DNA of 33,436 bases, taken from positions 1 to 33,436 of the forward strand of contig CANQXZ010000016.1 of the NCBI GenBank assembly GCA_947627955.1. Reading direction: 5' to 3'. Of the stretch, positions 1 through 9,156 are shown piece after piece (position 1 is the first letter of the stretch; each line of letters opens with the position of its first letter). A model generated the notes under the pieces. It worked only from the letters and a program-made list of their open reading frames with translations. It was not told the DNA's origin and did not search any database. The DNA is from an uncultured Clostridia bacterium. Its GTDB lineage: Bacteria; Bacillota; Clostridia; Christensenellales; Borkfalkiaceae. The position numbers and the translations under genes are program-made.

Positions 1-74
1 ACATTCGACTTGCATGTGTTAAGCACGCCGCCAGCGTTCATCCTGAGCCAGAATCAAACTCTTAAGTTCAATTT
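1..74 (-). rRNA. rrs: 16S ribosomal RNA, 5' end only
   Basis: The reverse complement reads the universal 16S 5' region: AGAGTTTGATTCTGGCTCAG, then the GAACGCTGGCGGCGTGCTTAA block and the ACATGCAAGTCGA block. Only about the first 74 nt of the gene are present; the rest lies beyond the left edge. The mature 5' end is placed by analogy with other 16S genes at the AAATTGAA stretch and may be off by a few bases. The pattern fits Bacillota/Clostridia, but this stretch is too conserved for finer placement. Confidence 0.95.
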
Positions 75-259
75 GTATAAAACCAATCTTTCGATTGTGG
101 CTCTATCTCGACTAAAAAGTCAAATTATCTTTGCTGACTTTGCTTTGTGGTACTAATGTACTTCAAAGTAATTGACAGAAACTTTATAAAATCGTTTCCT
201 TCTATTCAATTTTTAAACTGCGAAAACCGACCAAAAACAGTCGGCGCTCACCAGCGAGC
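75..259 (-). other. 16S rRNA leader
   Basis: AT-rich transcribed leader between the proximal rRNA promoter and the 16S 5' end, about 185 nt. No coding frame here is convincing. RNase III processing stems and boxA elements are expected in such leaders, but I could not identify them with confidence because the 3' partner sequences lie outside the window. Confidence 0.6.
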
Positions 260-265
260 TTGTCT

Positions 266-295
266 ATAATATCATAACGTGAAATATTTTGTCAA
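266..295 (-). promoter_or_regulatory. rRNA promoter, proximal (P2)
   Basis: On the minus strand, a perfect -35 TTGACA (295-290) is followed by an 18-bp spacer and -10 TATTAT (271-266). Predicted +1 is near 259, about 185 nt upstream of 16S. The near-consensus elements fit a strong rRNA promoter. Confidence 0.75.
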
Positions 296-344
296 CGGTT
301 TTAGCAAACTTTTTTAAATAATTTTTAAAAATTTGCCGCGACAA

Positions 345-362
345 AACCTTTCGCGAAAGGTT
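345..362. repeat. 18-bp perfect palindrome between rRNA promoters
   Basis: AACCTTTCGCGAAAGGTT is a perfect inverted repeat without a loop. It sits about 50 bp upstream of the P2 -35 and just downstream of the P1 start. It could be a protein-binding site acting on rRNA transcription or a hairpin in the P1 transcript. No family is assigned. Confidence 0.5.
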
Positions 363-383
363 CTCCCCGCCGAGAGCTTTTCT

Positions 384-412
384 AAGATAACACACCGCAA
401 TTTCAAAGTCAA
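384..412 (-). promoter_or_regulatory. rRNA promoter, distal (P1)
   Basis: On the minus strand, -35 TTGACT (412-407), 17-bp spacer and -10 TATCTT (389-384). It lies 117 bp upstream of P2 in the same direction, giving the tandem-promoter layout common at rRNA operons. The -10 is weaker than that of P2. Confidence 0.5.
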
Positions 413-496
413 GCAAATGATTTAAAATTTTTTTAAATTTTCGCGGCAGGTTATTTTTTGACATTTTACGAAAATTTTATACATAAATTTTCAATG

Positions 497-525
497 TTGA
501 CTTTTCCCGCGATATGCTTTATTAT
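497..525 (+). promoter_or_regulatory. Promoter of the membrane-protein operon (leaderless type)
   Basis: -35 TTGACT (497-502), 17-bp spacer, -10 TATTAT (520-525), then six bases and the ATG at 532. Predicted +1 falls on the A of ATG. This rules out the in-frame ATG at 514, which lies inside the promoter spacer. Confidence 0.65.
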
Positions 526-531
526 ATATAT

Positions 532-1260
532 ATGGAAAATACGGAAAAAGTGAAGGGAATGAAGGGCAAGAGGATCTGCTCCGTCCTGGCGGGTATAATA
601 AACATCGTAAAGGCGCTGCTCATGCTTGTGGTCATCGTAGTCGACGTGCTCGGCGGCGGGGCGAATTGCCTCGGCTACGTCGCGGGAGGAGGCGTCACCG
701 GCAACGAGGGCATCGGCGTCATCGGAATGCTGCTCGCGGGTCCCTTTATGATCATTTTCATACTTATAGCGGTCGTAGTGCTCGGCGTGCCCCTCGTCGT
801 GATGCTGTGCGGCGCGGTGACCCTGTTCAGGGCAAACGGCAAAAAGACGCGCTCCACGGTGCCCGTAGTCCTTTCGATCATAGCCGACTCTCTCGTCGCG
901 CTGATATTTGCGGCGAACGCCGTTAAGATGTTTTTCGGAGACGTCACGGACGCAATCACAATGATTGCCACGCTTACGCTCGCCGCGATCTGCATAGTCA
1001 ATATCCCGCTGTGCGCGGTGAGCCTTTCCATGATAAAGGCACAGAACAAGATAATAAGCGACAAAAAGAAAGCCGAACGTGCGGCGCAAGCTGCCGCCGC
1101 GCAAGCCGCCACGGGAGCGCAAAATGCTCCCGCCCCCGCGGCACAGCCCGTAGCGCCCGCGCCCAAACCCAAGCCCGCGCCGCCCGCCGTGCCCGAAGTG
1201 CCGAAAGGTCCCACGCCCGTGGCAAGATATCCCCGTCCCTCGGACGCTGACAAAGATTGA
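532..1260 (+). CDS. Unknown membrane protein with Ala/Pro-rich tail
   Basis: This 242-residue protein is not one I recognise. Four hydrophobic stretches follow a short charged N terminus (roughly residues 17-35, 65-95, 107-130 and 140-165), so it should be a polytopic membrane protein. From about residue 175 it becomes a charged helix and then a low-complexity tail of Ala, Pro and Lys (repeated AP and PKP), probably in the cytoplasm or at the cell surface. The start is chosen at 532 because the promoter ends six bases before it; there is no ribosome-binding site. In-frame GTG 550 and ATG 559 are the alternatives. It is the first of four co-directional membrane-protein genes ending at a shared terminator near 2520, which suggests a joint function that cannot be named. 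Confidence 0.8.
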   Translation: MENTEKVKGMKGKRICSVLAGIINIVKALLMLVVIVVDVLGGGANCLGYVAGGGVTGNEGIGVIGMLLAGPFMIIFILIAVVVLGVPLVVMLCGAVTLFRANGKKTRSTVPVVLSIIADSLVALIFAANAVKMFFGDVTDAITMIATLTLAAICIVNIPLCAVSLSMIKAQNKIISDKKKAERAAQAAAAQAATGAQNAPAPAAQPVAPAPKPKPAPPAVPEVPKGPTPVARYPRPSDADKD

Positions 1261-1279
1261 CTTGGGGAACTGTCACGCC

Positions 1280-1525
1280 ATGTATAAAGTGCTGAGAATA
1301 ATCTTCTGCGTAATATCCGTGCTCGCCGCGGCTTCGGCGATCTTTATCTTCGTGTATTTCCAATTCTGGGGGCTCGCCGCGGTAGGCGTCTGCGTTGCCT
1401 CGGCAATCGGCATGATACTGTGCAAGCGCGCGCAGGAACGGGAGGAACTCAGAAAAAACCCTCCCCCTCCCGAAGGCGACTTCATTACGGGCAGAGTAGT
1501 AAAGGATGAAAAAGAGGATAAATAA
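1280..1525 (+). CDS. Small unknown two-TM membrane protein
   Basis: An 81-residue protein with two hydrophobic helices (about residues 4-26 and 30-48), then a basic and acidic cytoplasmic-looking tail containing a run of prolines. ATG 1280 is preferred over an in-frame TTG at 1262 because GGGGAA at 1264-1269 gives a well-placed ribosome-binding site. The 3' end overlaps the next gene by 20 nt in another frame, which suggests translational coupling. No family recognised. Confidence 0.75.
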   Translation: MYKVLRIIFCVISVLAAASAIFIFVYFQFWGLAAVGVCVASAIGMILCKRAQEREELRKNPPPPEGDFITGRVVKDEKEDK

Positions 1526-1973
1526 GGCGGCTGTCGCCGCCGCGGCGGTGAACTATGCCGCGTTCACCTTTTCGCTGCCGATACTTGCGGTGCACGCCAT
1601 GTTTTTTGTCATTAGCATACCTATCCCCTTTCTGTGGGGAGTCTCGATAATCGTAGGCGCGTTCGCCGCCCTGCTATTTGTCCTCTCGCTGGCGCAAGCC
1701 CTGCTTTCGGCAGGCGTGGCGGCGTTCGCGTGCATGGGCAGAAGGACGCCCGCGCTCGTGGCGGATGGCGTGCTCATAGGCGTTTCGCTGCTGTTCGCGG
1801 GGGCGTACGCCGTCTATTGCGGCTTATACGTCTACTCCGTCGTGACCTCGTTCGAATTCACGGAATCGGGCATGTTCATACTGCTGAGCGGCATTGCCGC
1901 CGTCTGCGCCCTCGCGGGCTCGGCGTGCGCCGTCGCCGCGCTCATAGGGGAATGCAGATCCCCGAAAAAATAG
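1506..1973 (+). CDS. Unknown four-TM membrane protein
   Basis: A 155-residue, very hydrophobic protein with about four membrane helices (residues 10-35, 40-72, 85-112, 122-150) and short basic ends (MKKR at the start, RSPKK at the end). It starts within the preceding gene. No conserved catalytic motif is visible and I do not recognise a family. Size, topology and operon position resemble its neighbours, so the four may be distant relatives, but I cannot see convincing sequence similarity by eye. Confidence 0.8.
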   Translation: MKKRINKAAVAAAAVNYAAFTFSLPILAVHAMFFVISIPIPFLWGVSIIVGAFAALLFVLSLAQALLSAGVAAFACMGRRTPALVADGVLIGVSLLFAGAYAVYCGLYVYSVVTSFEFTESGMFILLSGIAAVCALAGSACAVAALIGECRSPKK

Positions 1974-1980
1974 GAAAAAG

Positions 1981-2001
1981 GCTCTCCTTATACGGGAGAG
2001 C
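1981..2001 (+). repeat. Small hairpin before the fourth gene's ribosome-binding site
   Basis: GCTCTCC (1981-1987) pairs with GGAGAGC (1995-2001) around a 7-nt loop. The stem ends one base before the ribosome-binding sequence GGAGG of the gene at 2012. There is no T-run, so it is unlikely to terminate transcription. It may stabilise the mRNA or tune translation. Confidence 0.4.
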
Positions 2002-2011
2002 GGAGGTAGAT

Positions 2012-2488
2012 ATGAAAGAACAGAGAATAAGGACAGCCGTGACGGTATTGATATGGCTCGCCGTCGCGGCGGGCGCGGTCGCGGCATGGTACTGCTTCGG
2101 CGGATATGCCTTTTTGTACTCAAAAATAACCATGGGCGACGAAACCACTCTCGACGAGGGGTTAAGCACTTTTTTCACACAGCTGTTTCTCGTGTTCGCG
2201 GGGGTAGCCGAAAGCATACTGCTGATAATAAAGTTGGTGTGCGCAATAGGGCTGACCGTTGCCGCCGCGCGCAAAAAGACGGGCGGAACGGGCTTCCTCT
2301 ATGCGGGATTTATACCCTGCCCCGTGGGCGCGCTCGTACACGTGTTCTGCGCCGTCGCAGGCACAGGCGTGCATATCGGCGTGACGGCAGCCTTCGCGGT
2401 CTTCGCCGCACTTGAAATAGCCCTGTTCGTGACGGGGATAATCTCCGCCGTCCTCAGAAAAAAGGCGGCGGCACAGCCCGCCGTTTAA
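2012..2488 (+). CDS. Unknown four-TM membrane protein
   Basis: A 158-residue protein with about four hydrophobic helices (residues 8-33, 58-85, 92-115, 120-148) and a basic C terminus. The start is the ATG with GGAGG at 2002-2006 just upstream; the frame is open further upstream but lacks a comparable start. Two cysteines lie in the third and fourth helices. It is the last gene of the plus-strand membrane cluster and is followed within 15 nt by a strong bidirectional terminator. Function unknown. Confidence 0.8.
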   Translation: MKEQRIRTAVTVLIWLAVAAGAVAAWYCFGGYAFLYSKITMGDETTLDEGLSTFFTQLFLVFAGVAESILLIIKLVCAIGLTVAAARKKTGGTGFLYAGFIPCPVGALVHVFCAVAGTGVHIGVTAAFAVFAALEIALFVTGIISAVLRKKAAAQPAV

Positions 2489-2500
2489 ACGGGCAAAGAT

Positions 2501-2540
2501 AAAGCGGCGCGGTCTCCCTTCGCGGGGACCGCGCCGCTTT
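2501..2540. terminator. Bidirectional intrinsic terminator
   Basis: A 14-bp GC-rich stem (2501-2514 with 2527-2540) is bounded by AAA on one side and TTT on the other. It lies between the stops of two converging genes (2488 plus, 2550 minus) and probably ends transcription from both sides. Confidence 0.8.
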
Positions 2541-2549
2541 TACATGTGG

Positions 2550-3119
2550 TCATTCGCCGACAACGATCTTTGCGCGGGGCTTTGTGAGGAACACGCTCGC
2601 GAGCATGCTCACGGCGGAAATGGCGGCGAATATCCCGCCCACAAGCGAGCCGAACGCAAACGTTATCTGCTTGCGTATCTCGTTTGTAACCTCTTTGCCG
2701 CCGACCGCGGGGTTGAATATCACTATATATCTGGTGACGAAAAAGAGCGTTGCAGCCACCGCAAAACAGCACGCGGCTACGATGGACGGTATCCTTTTGC
2801 CTATGCCGAGCATGTCGAGGACCGTCGCGACGACCCCGACGGGCAACAGCAAATACGCTATCGCCACGGGCGAAACCGTGAACAACCTGACCGAATAAAC
2901 TATGCTCATGTACGCCGGCAGCTGCGTCCCCGCCGCCTCAAGCACGTCCGCCGCGTCGCGCGTGACGGGCGAACCGAACGCTATGTTCAGCCCGGAACAC
3001 GCCGTTCCTCCCGCCCCGAGCGTGATATTAGGCGCAAACAGCATGAAAAACGCCGTTACGCCGAAGAGCAGCGAGGCAACGCACGGGATCTTGTTCAAAA
3101 CCTTGTCTGTTTCGTTCAT
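2550..3119 (-). CDS. Unknown membrane protein, target of the adjacent XRE regulator
   Basis: A 189-residue protein with four hydrophobic regions: one after the N terminus (about 13-35), a long one in the middle (about 75-110), one at about 115-138 and one near the C terminus (about 155-180). The start at 3119 is supported by a GGGGGG ribosome-binding stretch about 8 nt upstream; the frame stays open for another 110 codons but runs through the promoter. It diverges from the small XRE-type gene at 3249, and three operator copies lie over the promoters of both. The likely arrangement is that the regulator controls this membrane protein. It resembles the four plus-strand neighbours in size and hydrophobic pattern. 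Function unknown. Confidence 0.8.
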   Translation of the reverse strand: MNETDKVLNKIPCVASLLFGVTAFFMLFAPNITLGAGGTACSGLNIAFGSPVTRDAADVLEAAGTQLPAYMSIVYSVRLFTVSPVAIAYLLLPVGVVATVLDMLGIGKRIPSIVAACCFAVAATLFFVTRYIVIFNPAVGGKEVTNEIRKQITFAFGSLVGGIFAAISAVSMLASVFLTKPRAKIVVGE

Positions 3120-3170
3120 AATTTTCCCCCCGACGGAATAAATTTCTCCGTCCGACATAATTATATTATA

Positions 3171-3184
3171 GTCATATTTATGAC
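3171..3184. promoter_or_regulatory. Operator copy 1 (14-bp inverted repeat)
   Basis: GTCATATTTATGAC, half-sites GTCAT and ATGAC separated by 4 bp. It lies just downstream of the -10 of the leftward promoter, covering its predicted start. Confidence 0.7.
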
Positions 3185-3191
3185 CATATTC

Positions 3192-3220
3192 AGTATAGTC
3201 ATTTTTATGACAATTGTCAA
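3192..3220 (-). promoter_or_regulatory. Promoter of the membrane protein gene at 2550-3119
   Basis: -35 TTGACA (3220-3215), 17-bp spacer and -10 TATACT (3197-3192) on the minus strand. The predicted leader is about 65 nt and ends in a good ribosome-binding site. Confidence 0.8.
3198..3211. promoter_or_regulatory. Operator copy 2 (14-bp inverted repeat)
   Basis: GTCATTTTTATGAC, with the same half-sites as copy 1. It fills the spacer between -35 and -10 of the leftward promoter, where a bound protein would block RNA polymerase. Confidence 0.75.
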
Positions 3221-3242
3221 GTAAATGACAATAAAATATAAT
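3214..3242 (+). promoter_or_regulatory. Promoter of the XRE regulator (leaderless type)
   Basis: -35 TTGTCA (3214-3219), 17-bp spacer and -10 TATAAT (3237-3242), then six bases and ATG 3249. It shares bases with the divergent promoter's -35 and with operator copy 3. Confidence 0.75.
3216..3229. promoter_or_regulatory. Operator copy 3 (14-bp inverted repeat)
   Basis: GTCAAGTAAATGAC, half-sites GTCA and TGAC with one weaker position. It overlaps the -35 elements of both divergent promoters. A second palindrome, GACAATTGTC (3209-3218), bridges copies 2 and 3. Confidence 0.7.
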
Positions 3243-3248
3243 AAAAAT

Positions 3249-3464
3249 ATGATAAGCTACGAACCGTTCTGGAAGACGGTGAAAAAGCGCGGGGAAACCA
3301 CCTATACGCTGATATACCGCCACGGCATCAGCAGCGCCACAATAGACAGAATGAAAAAGGGCAAGGGGATAAGCACTGCAAAGATCGACGATTTTTGCAG
3401 GATCCTCAATTGCAACGTGCAGGACATTTTGGAATACAGAGAACGGTCCCCCGAACAAAAATGA
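3249..3464 (+). CDS. Small XRE/Cro-type HTH transcriptional regulator
   Basis: A 71-residue single-domain DNA-binding protein. The stretch YTLIYRHGISSATIDRMKKG followed by ISTAKIDDFCRILNCNVQDIL is typical of short Cro/CI-type regulators in Firmicutes: helix 2, turn and recognition helix, then the conserved dimer-side helix with the L-C/N-x-x-xDIL ending. No sensor domain is present. The start at 3249 is chosen because the -10 ends six bases before it; an in-frame ATG at 3225 lies inside the promoter. The three 14-bp operators upstream suggest that it represses itself and the divergent membrane-protein gene. Confidence 0.85.
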   Translation: MISYEPFWKTVKKRGETTYTLIYRHGISSATIDRMKKGKGISTAKIDDFCRILNCNVQDILEYRERSPEQK

Positions 3465-3612
3465 CGGGAGACCGCGCTTTCTTTACACCGTTTTTTCACG
3501 GCGTTTTTTGTAATTTTACCCCTTCCGTCATACCCCTTACACAATCGCTCGGTATAATTTAAGGGCACATTGGGAAATGCCGGAAGGCTTTCATCAAATT
3601 TTCCTCTTTAAA

Positions 3613-3652
3613 GAAAGGCTCCCGCCGCAGGGCGGAAGCCTTTCCGTTTTTT
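3613..3652. terminator. Intrinsic terminator after guaA (bidirectional)
   Basis: Arms 3613-3626 and 3631-3644 pair around GCAG with one mismatch. The plus-strand side is followed by a T-rich run, and the minus-strand side by TTTCTTTAAAG. It sits 15 nt beyond the guaA stop. The rest of the gap 3465-3612 is AT-rich with short hairpins and no convincing gene. Confidence 0.75.
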
Positions 3653-3658
3653 ATGATA

Positions 3659-5191
3659 TCATTCCCATTCGATAGTCGCGGGAGGTTTGGAGGTGATGTC
3701 ATAGACTATCCTGTTGACGTGTTTCACCTCGTTGACTATGCGGTTGGATACCGTTTCGAGCACGTCGTAGGGTATCCTCGCCCAATCGGCGGTCATGGCG
3801 TCGAGAGAGGTCACCGCGCGGATGGCGACGACGTTCTCATAGGTGCGGAAATCGCCCTGCACACCCACCGTCTTGCTGTTGGTTATCACGGTGAAGTACT
3901 GCCATATCTCGCCGTCGAGCCCCGCCTTTGCTATCTCCTCGCGCAGAATGTAGTCGCTGTCGCGCAGGGTCTCGAGCTTTTCGGCGGTCACTTCGCCCAT
4001 TATCCTTATCGCGAGCCCCGGCCCCGGGAACGGCTGGCGCATTACCACCGATTTGGGGAGCCCGAGCTCGAAGCCGACCTTTCTCACCTCGTCCTTGAAC
4101 AGGTCGCGGAGAGGCTCTATTATCTCCTTGAAGTCCACCACCGAGGGCAGTCCGCCCACGTTGTGGTGGCTCTTTATCACTGCCGATTTTCCCTTGCCGC
4201 TCTCGATTACGTCGGGATATATGGTGCCCTGAACGAGAAAATCCACTTTGCCTATCTTCTTGCTCTCCGCCTCGAAGGCGCGTATGAACTCCTCGCCTAT
4301 TATCTTGCGCTTTTTCTCGGGATCGGTCACCCCTTTCAGCTTGGAGAGGAACACCTCCCCCGCGTCCGCTTTTATGAGGTTCATGCCGAGCCCGTCGCGG
4401 AACACCTTCATGACTTCGTCCGCCTCGAACTTCCTTAAAAGACCGTGGTCGACGAAAACGCAGACGAGCTTGTCGCCCACCGCCCTGTGCACGAGGGTGG
4501 CGGCAACGGCGGAATCCACTCCGCCCGACATTGCGCACAGCACCTTTCTGTCGCCTATCTTTTCCTTGAGCTCCTCCACCTTATGCGCGACGAAGTTGGA
4601 CATGGTCCAATCGCCCGTTGCGCCGCAGACGCCGTACAAAAAGTTTTTGAGTATCTGCATGCCGTATTGCGTGTGGTTTACTTCTGGGTGGAACTGCACG
4701 CCGTATATCCCCCTCTTCACGTCGCCGAACGCCGCAAAGGGGCAGTTGTCGCTGTAAGCTATCCTTTCGAACCCTTCGGGGAGCTCGGTTATCCTGTCCG
4801 TGTGGCTCATCCAGCTTACCGCGCGCTGCGGCAAGCCCTCCGTGAGCGGGGATTTGAGATAGGTCACTTCGGCTTTGCCGTATTCCGAAGCCGAGGCGCT
4901 CTCCACCGTGCCTCCGAGGAGGTGCGCTGTGAGCTGGCAGCCGTAGCAGATGCCCAGAACGGGTATGCCGAGGGAGAACACCTCCCCGTCTATGCGGGGG
5001 GAACCCTCCTCGTAAACGCTGTTGGGACCGCCCGTGAAGATTATGCCTATGGGAGCGTATTCCCTTATCTTTTCAACGGACATCTCCGATGGCAACAAAT
5101 CGCAGTATACGCCGAGTTCGCGCACCCTGCGGGCTATCAACTGGTTGTACTGTCCGCCGAAGTCGAGGACGAGAACTTTCTGATGCTGCAT
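3659..5191 (-). CDS. guaA: GMP synthase (glutamine-hydrolysing)
   Basis: A 510-residue cytoplasmic enzyme that converts XMP to GMP using glutamine and ATP, the last step of guanine nucleotide synthesis. The N-terminal class I glutamine amidotransferase domain has the nucleophile Cys82 in GICYGCQ and the His-Glu pair in [10 protein letters not shown] near residue 170. The ATP pyrophosphatase domain begins with the P-loop SGGVDSAV near 225. The C-terminal dimerisation domain ends in the typical [13 protein letters not shown]. Length is normal and all key residues are present. It follows guaB by 21 nt, and AAAGGA upstream of the ATG serves as ribosome-binding site. A terminator follows. Confidence 0.98.
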   Translation of the reverse strand: MQHQKVLVLDFGGQYNQLIARRVRELGVYCDLLPSEMSVEKIREYAPIGIIFTGGPNSVYEEGSPRIDGEVFSLGIPVLGICYGCQLTAHLLGGTVESASASEYGKAEVTYLKSPLTEGLPQRAVSWMSHTDRITELPEGFERIAYSDNCPFAAFGDVKRGIYGVQFHPEVNHTQYGMQILKNFLYGVCGATGDWTMSNFVAHKVEELKEKIGDRKVLCAMSGGVDSAVAATLVHRAVGDKLVCVFVDHGLLRKFEADEVMKVFRDGLGMNLIKADAGEVFLSKLKGVTDPEKKRKIIGEEFIRAFEAESKKIGKVDFLVQGTIYPDVIESGKGKSAVIKSHHNVGGLPSVVDFKEIIEPLRDLFKDEVRKVGFELGLPKSVVMRQPFPGPGLAIRIMGEVTAEKLETLRDSDYILREEIAKAGLDGEIWQYFTVITNSKTVGVQGDFRTYENVVAIRAVTSLDAMTADWARIPYDVLETVSNRIVNEVKHVNRIVYDITSKPPATIEWE

Positions 5192-5212
5192 ATAATTTTC
5201 CTTTGAAAGAGT

Positions 5213-7265
<2,053 letters not shown>

Positions 7266-7304
7266 ATTCTTTGCTACCGACCGTGTAATTTGTGAATTTT
7301 CAAT

Positions 7305-7333
7305 ATTTTATCACAGCGACGTGAAAAATGCAA
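7305..7333 (-). promoter_or_regulatory. Promoter of the 7265-guaB-guaA operon
   Basis: -35 TTGCAT (7333-7328), 17-bp spacer and -10 TAAAAT (7310-7305) on the minus strand. The leader is about 33 nt, too short for a purine riboswitch, and none is seen. Confidence 0.6.
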
Positions 7334-7353
7334 CTAAATAATATGGAATATTA

Positions 7354-7382
7354 TTCATAATATCCGCCGCGCGCAATATATT
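7354..7382 (+). promoter_or_regulatory. Promoter of the lipoprotein gene (leaderless type)
   Basis: -35 TTCATA (7354-7359, weak), 17-bp spacer and -10 TATATT (7377-7382), then six bases and ATG 7389. It is divergent from the gua operon promoter, with 20 bp between the two -35 elements. Confidence 0.5.
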
Positions 7383-7388
7383 TATCGT

Positions 7389-8072
7389 ATGAAAAAACTT
7401 GTTCCCATCTTCCTCGCGGCGTTTTTCTGCGCCGCGGCGGCGGGCTGTTCCGCCAAGCCCGACTACATGGACTGCATCTCCGAAAAGCGGAGCGATATCT
7501 TCCTCTATTCCGACGACAGCCTCACATTGCAGATAAACTGCGTCTGCCGCGAGCAGCCCTTCAACGCCGACGGCATACGCGGGGAGATGTGCGAGCTCAC
7601 CGAGATCTTCGCAAAATTTGCCAAAACGCCCTCCTCCGCGGAGATAGAGCTCTGCGGGCATTCGGGCGAGATGAATTATTCCGCCGTCAAGGGCGAATTC
7701 TCGCTCGTCTATTCCTCCCCCGCGCTGACGGGCGAGGGCGTGGACGTGAAGATAAGCGCAGACGGGCAGGAGCGCGAGGTGCGCGCCCTCAGCGTGAAGG
7801 ACGCGGGCGTTATAAGCTGCGAGAGCGCGGTGCGGTGCGCCGCCGAGCACGACAGGGAGCTGTTTTCCTCCCTGACCGCGCGGAAGGCTTTCAAGGGCGA
7901 GATATTCGTGCGACTCTTGTACGACGAGGGGTGTTACTACTACGTCGGCGTGTGCGACAGGGAGAAAAATATAACGGCTATGCTCCTCGACGGCAATCTC
8001 GGAAAAGTGATAGCCACAAAAAAGCTGAAAGCCGAAACGGCTTTCAGCTTTGGAGAAATTCGGTTATTATAG
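7389..8072 (+). CDS. Unknown lipoprotein
   Basis: A 227-residue secreted lipoprotein: basic start MKK, hydrophobic core and lipobox AAAGC, which puts the lipidated Cys at about residue 21. The mature part is acidic and mixed alpha/beta with several Cys residues. It reads like the small uncharacterised lipoproteins common in Clostridia, and no catalytic motif is visible. There is no ribosome-binding site, and the ATG lies six bases after a -10-like element. The last 29 nt overlap the 3' end of hemW on the other strand, and this region encodes the terminator hairpin of the hemW operon. Confidence 0.85.
   Translation: MKKLVPIFLAAFFCAAAAGCSAKPDYMDCISEKRSDIFLYSDDSLTLQINCVCREQPFNADGIRGEMCELTEIFAKFAKTPSSAEIELCGHSGEMNYSAVKGEFSLVYSSPALTGEGVDVKISADGQEREVRALSVKDAGVISCESAVRCAAEHDRELFSSLTARKAFKGEIFVRLLYDEGCYYYVGVCDREKNITAMLLDGNLGKVIATKKLKAETAFSFGEIRLL
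8021..8051 (-). terminator. Terminator of the lepA-MGMT-hemW operon, inside coding sequence
   Basis: A 13-bp perfect stem (8021-8033 with 8039-8051) and a 5-nt loop. On the minus strand it is followed by a run of seven T. It spans the hemW stop and lies within the last codons of the convergent lipoprotein gene. On the plus strand there is no T-run. Confidence 0.8.
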
Positions 8073-9156
8073 AATTCTGCACGAACAGATATTTGTCCTT
8101 TATCCGCATGAAATTGCCGCGGAACTCGATATATTCCGACATTTTTTCGATCGCGGCGGCTTGCTCTTTTAAAAAGTCGGAGCCGAACAGCTCTCTGTAC
8201 TCCGCGGTGTCGAGCCCGCGCGACGTCCTCAGGGCAAGCATTATGAACTCTTCCTTTCTGCCCGCCTCGTCCACCTCCTCGCGGTCTATCACCGCCAGAT
8301 GCCCCGAGAGTATGCACTTGAAGTACTCGTCGAGGTCGAAGGTGTTCGTCAGGCGGACGTTGTTTATGCAGGAGGAAGCCGAAACGCCGAAGCCCATGTA
8401 TTCGCCCCGACGCCAATAGTTCATGTTGTGGCGGCTCTCCATGCCCTTTTTGCAGAAGTTGGACACCTCGTACCGCCCGAACCCGAGCTCTTCCAGCCGC
8501 TTTACCCCCGCCTCGTAGAGGTCCGCGACCTCGTCCCCGTCGGGCAGTTCGCCGTTGAGATAATCGGTGTATATCGGCGTGCCCTCCTCGGGGGTCAAAG
8601 CGTACATCGAAATGTGCGAAGCCCCCGCCTCCGCGGCGACCTCGATGGTCTTTATCACGTCGGCGGCGGTCTGGTCTTTCAGACCTATCATAACGTCCGC
8701 GCTGAAATTCTTGCCTTTGAGCAGCTCGGCGCAGTTTAAAAACTGCCGCAAGCCGTGTATCCTGCCCAGCTCTTTGAGCTGGCTGTCCAGCGCGCTCTGC
8801 AAGCCGACGGAATAGCGGTTTATGCCGCAGGCGGAATATACGGCTATCTTCCCCGCGCTTACGGTGCCGGGGTTTATTTCTATGGTGATCTCCGCGTCCG
8901 CGGAGAGGCGGAAGTTCTTCTTCACGGCGGCGACGAGCATGGCGATATACCTCTCGTCTATGACCGACGGCGTTCCGCCGCCTATGTAGAGAGTGTCGAA
9001 AGAGAGGTCTTTGAGTTCCTCCCTGCGCATAGCCATTTCCCTGTAAACGCACGCCATATAGCTCTCGGCGTAGTATATCTTGTCGGGAAAGGAAGCAAAG
9101 TCGCAATAGCGGCACTTGGATTCGCAAAAGGGTATATGTACGTAGATCCCTGCCAT
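8044..9156 (-). CDS. hemW: Radical SAM heme chaperone HemW (CPO-like)
   Basis: A 370-residue radical SAM protein. The N terminus AGIYVHIPFCESKCRYCDF carries the CxxxCxxC cluster motif with the extra Cys/Asp-Phe context of the HemW/HemN family. The SAM-binding GGGTP-type motif (YIGGGTPSVI) follows near residue 60, and the C-terminal HemN_C-like domain is present. HemW family members are thought to deliver heme rather than oxidise coproporphyrinogen. The start is the ATG that shares one base with the stop of the MGMT-like gene (TGATG). It is the last gene of the lepA operon and ends in a terminator that overlaps the convergent lipoprotein gene. Confidence 0.93.
   Translation of the reverse strand: MAGIYVHIPFCESKCRYCDFASFPDKIYYAESYMACVYREMAMRREELKDLSFDTLYIGGGTPSVIDERYIAMLVAAVKKNFRLSADAEITIEINPGTVSAGKIAVYSACGINRYSVGLQSALDSQLKELGRIHGLRQFLNCAELLKGKNFSADVMIGLKDQTAADVIKTIEVAAEAGASHISMYALTPEEGTPIYTDYLNGELPDGDEVADLYEAGVKRLEELGFGRYEVSNFCKKGMESRHNMNYWRRGEYMGFGVSASSCINNVRLTNTFDLDEYFKCILSGHLAVIDREEVDEAGRKEEFIMLALRTSRGLDTAEYRELFGSDFLKEQAAAIEKMSEYIEFRGNFMRIKDKYLFVQNSIITEFLQS

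Noticed and set aside
264-464. 66-codon minus-strand open frame upstream of 16S
   Set aside because: It lies across both rRNA promoters, has no ribosome-binding site, and codes for a Lys-rich AT-driven sequence.
3553-3558. Isolated TATAAT on the plus strand between the XRE gene and guaA, possibly for a small RNA ending at 3650
   Set aside because: No -35 at a usable distance, so I do not call a promoter or RNA.
3653-5206. Plus-strand frames opposite guaA
   Set aside because: Antisense shadows of an intact, highly conserved gene.
7266-7304. Possible purine riboswitch upstream of the guaB operon
   Set aside because: The leader is about 33 nt and shows no three-way junction pattern.
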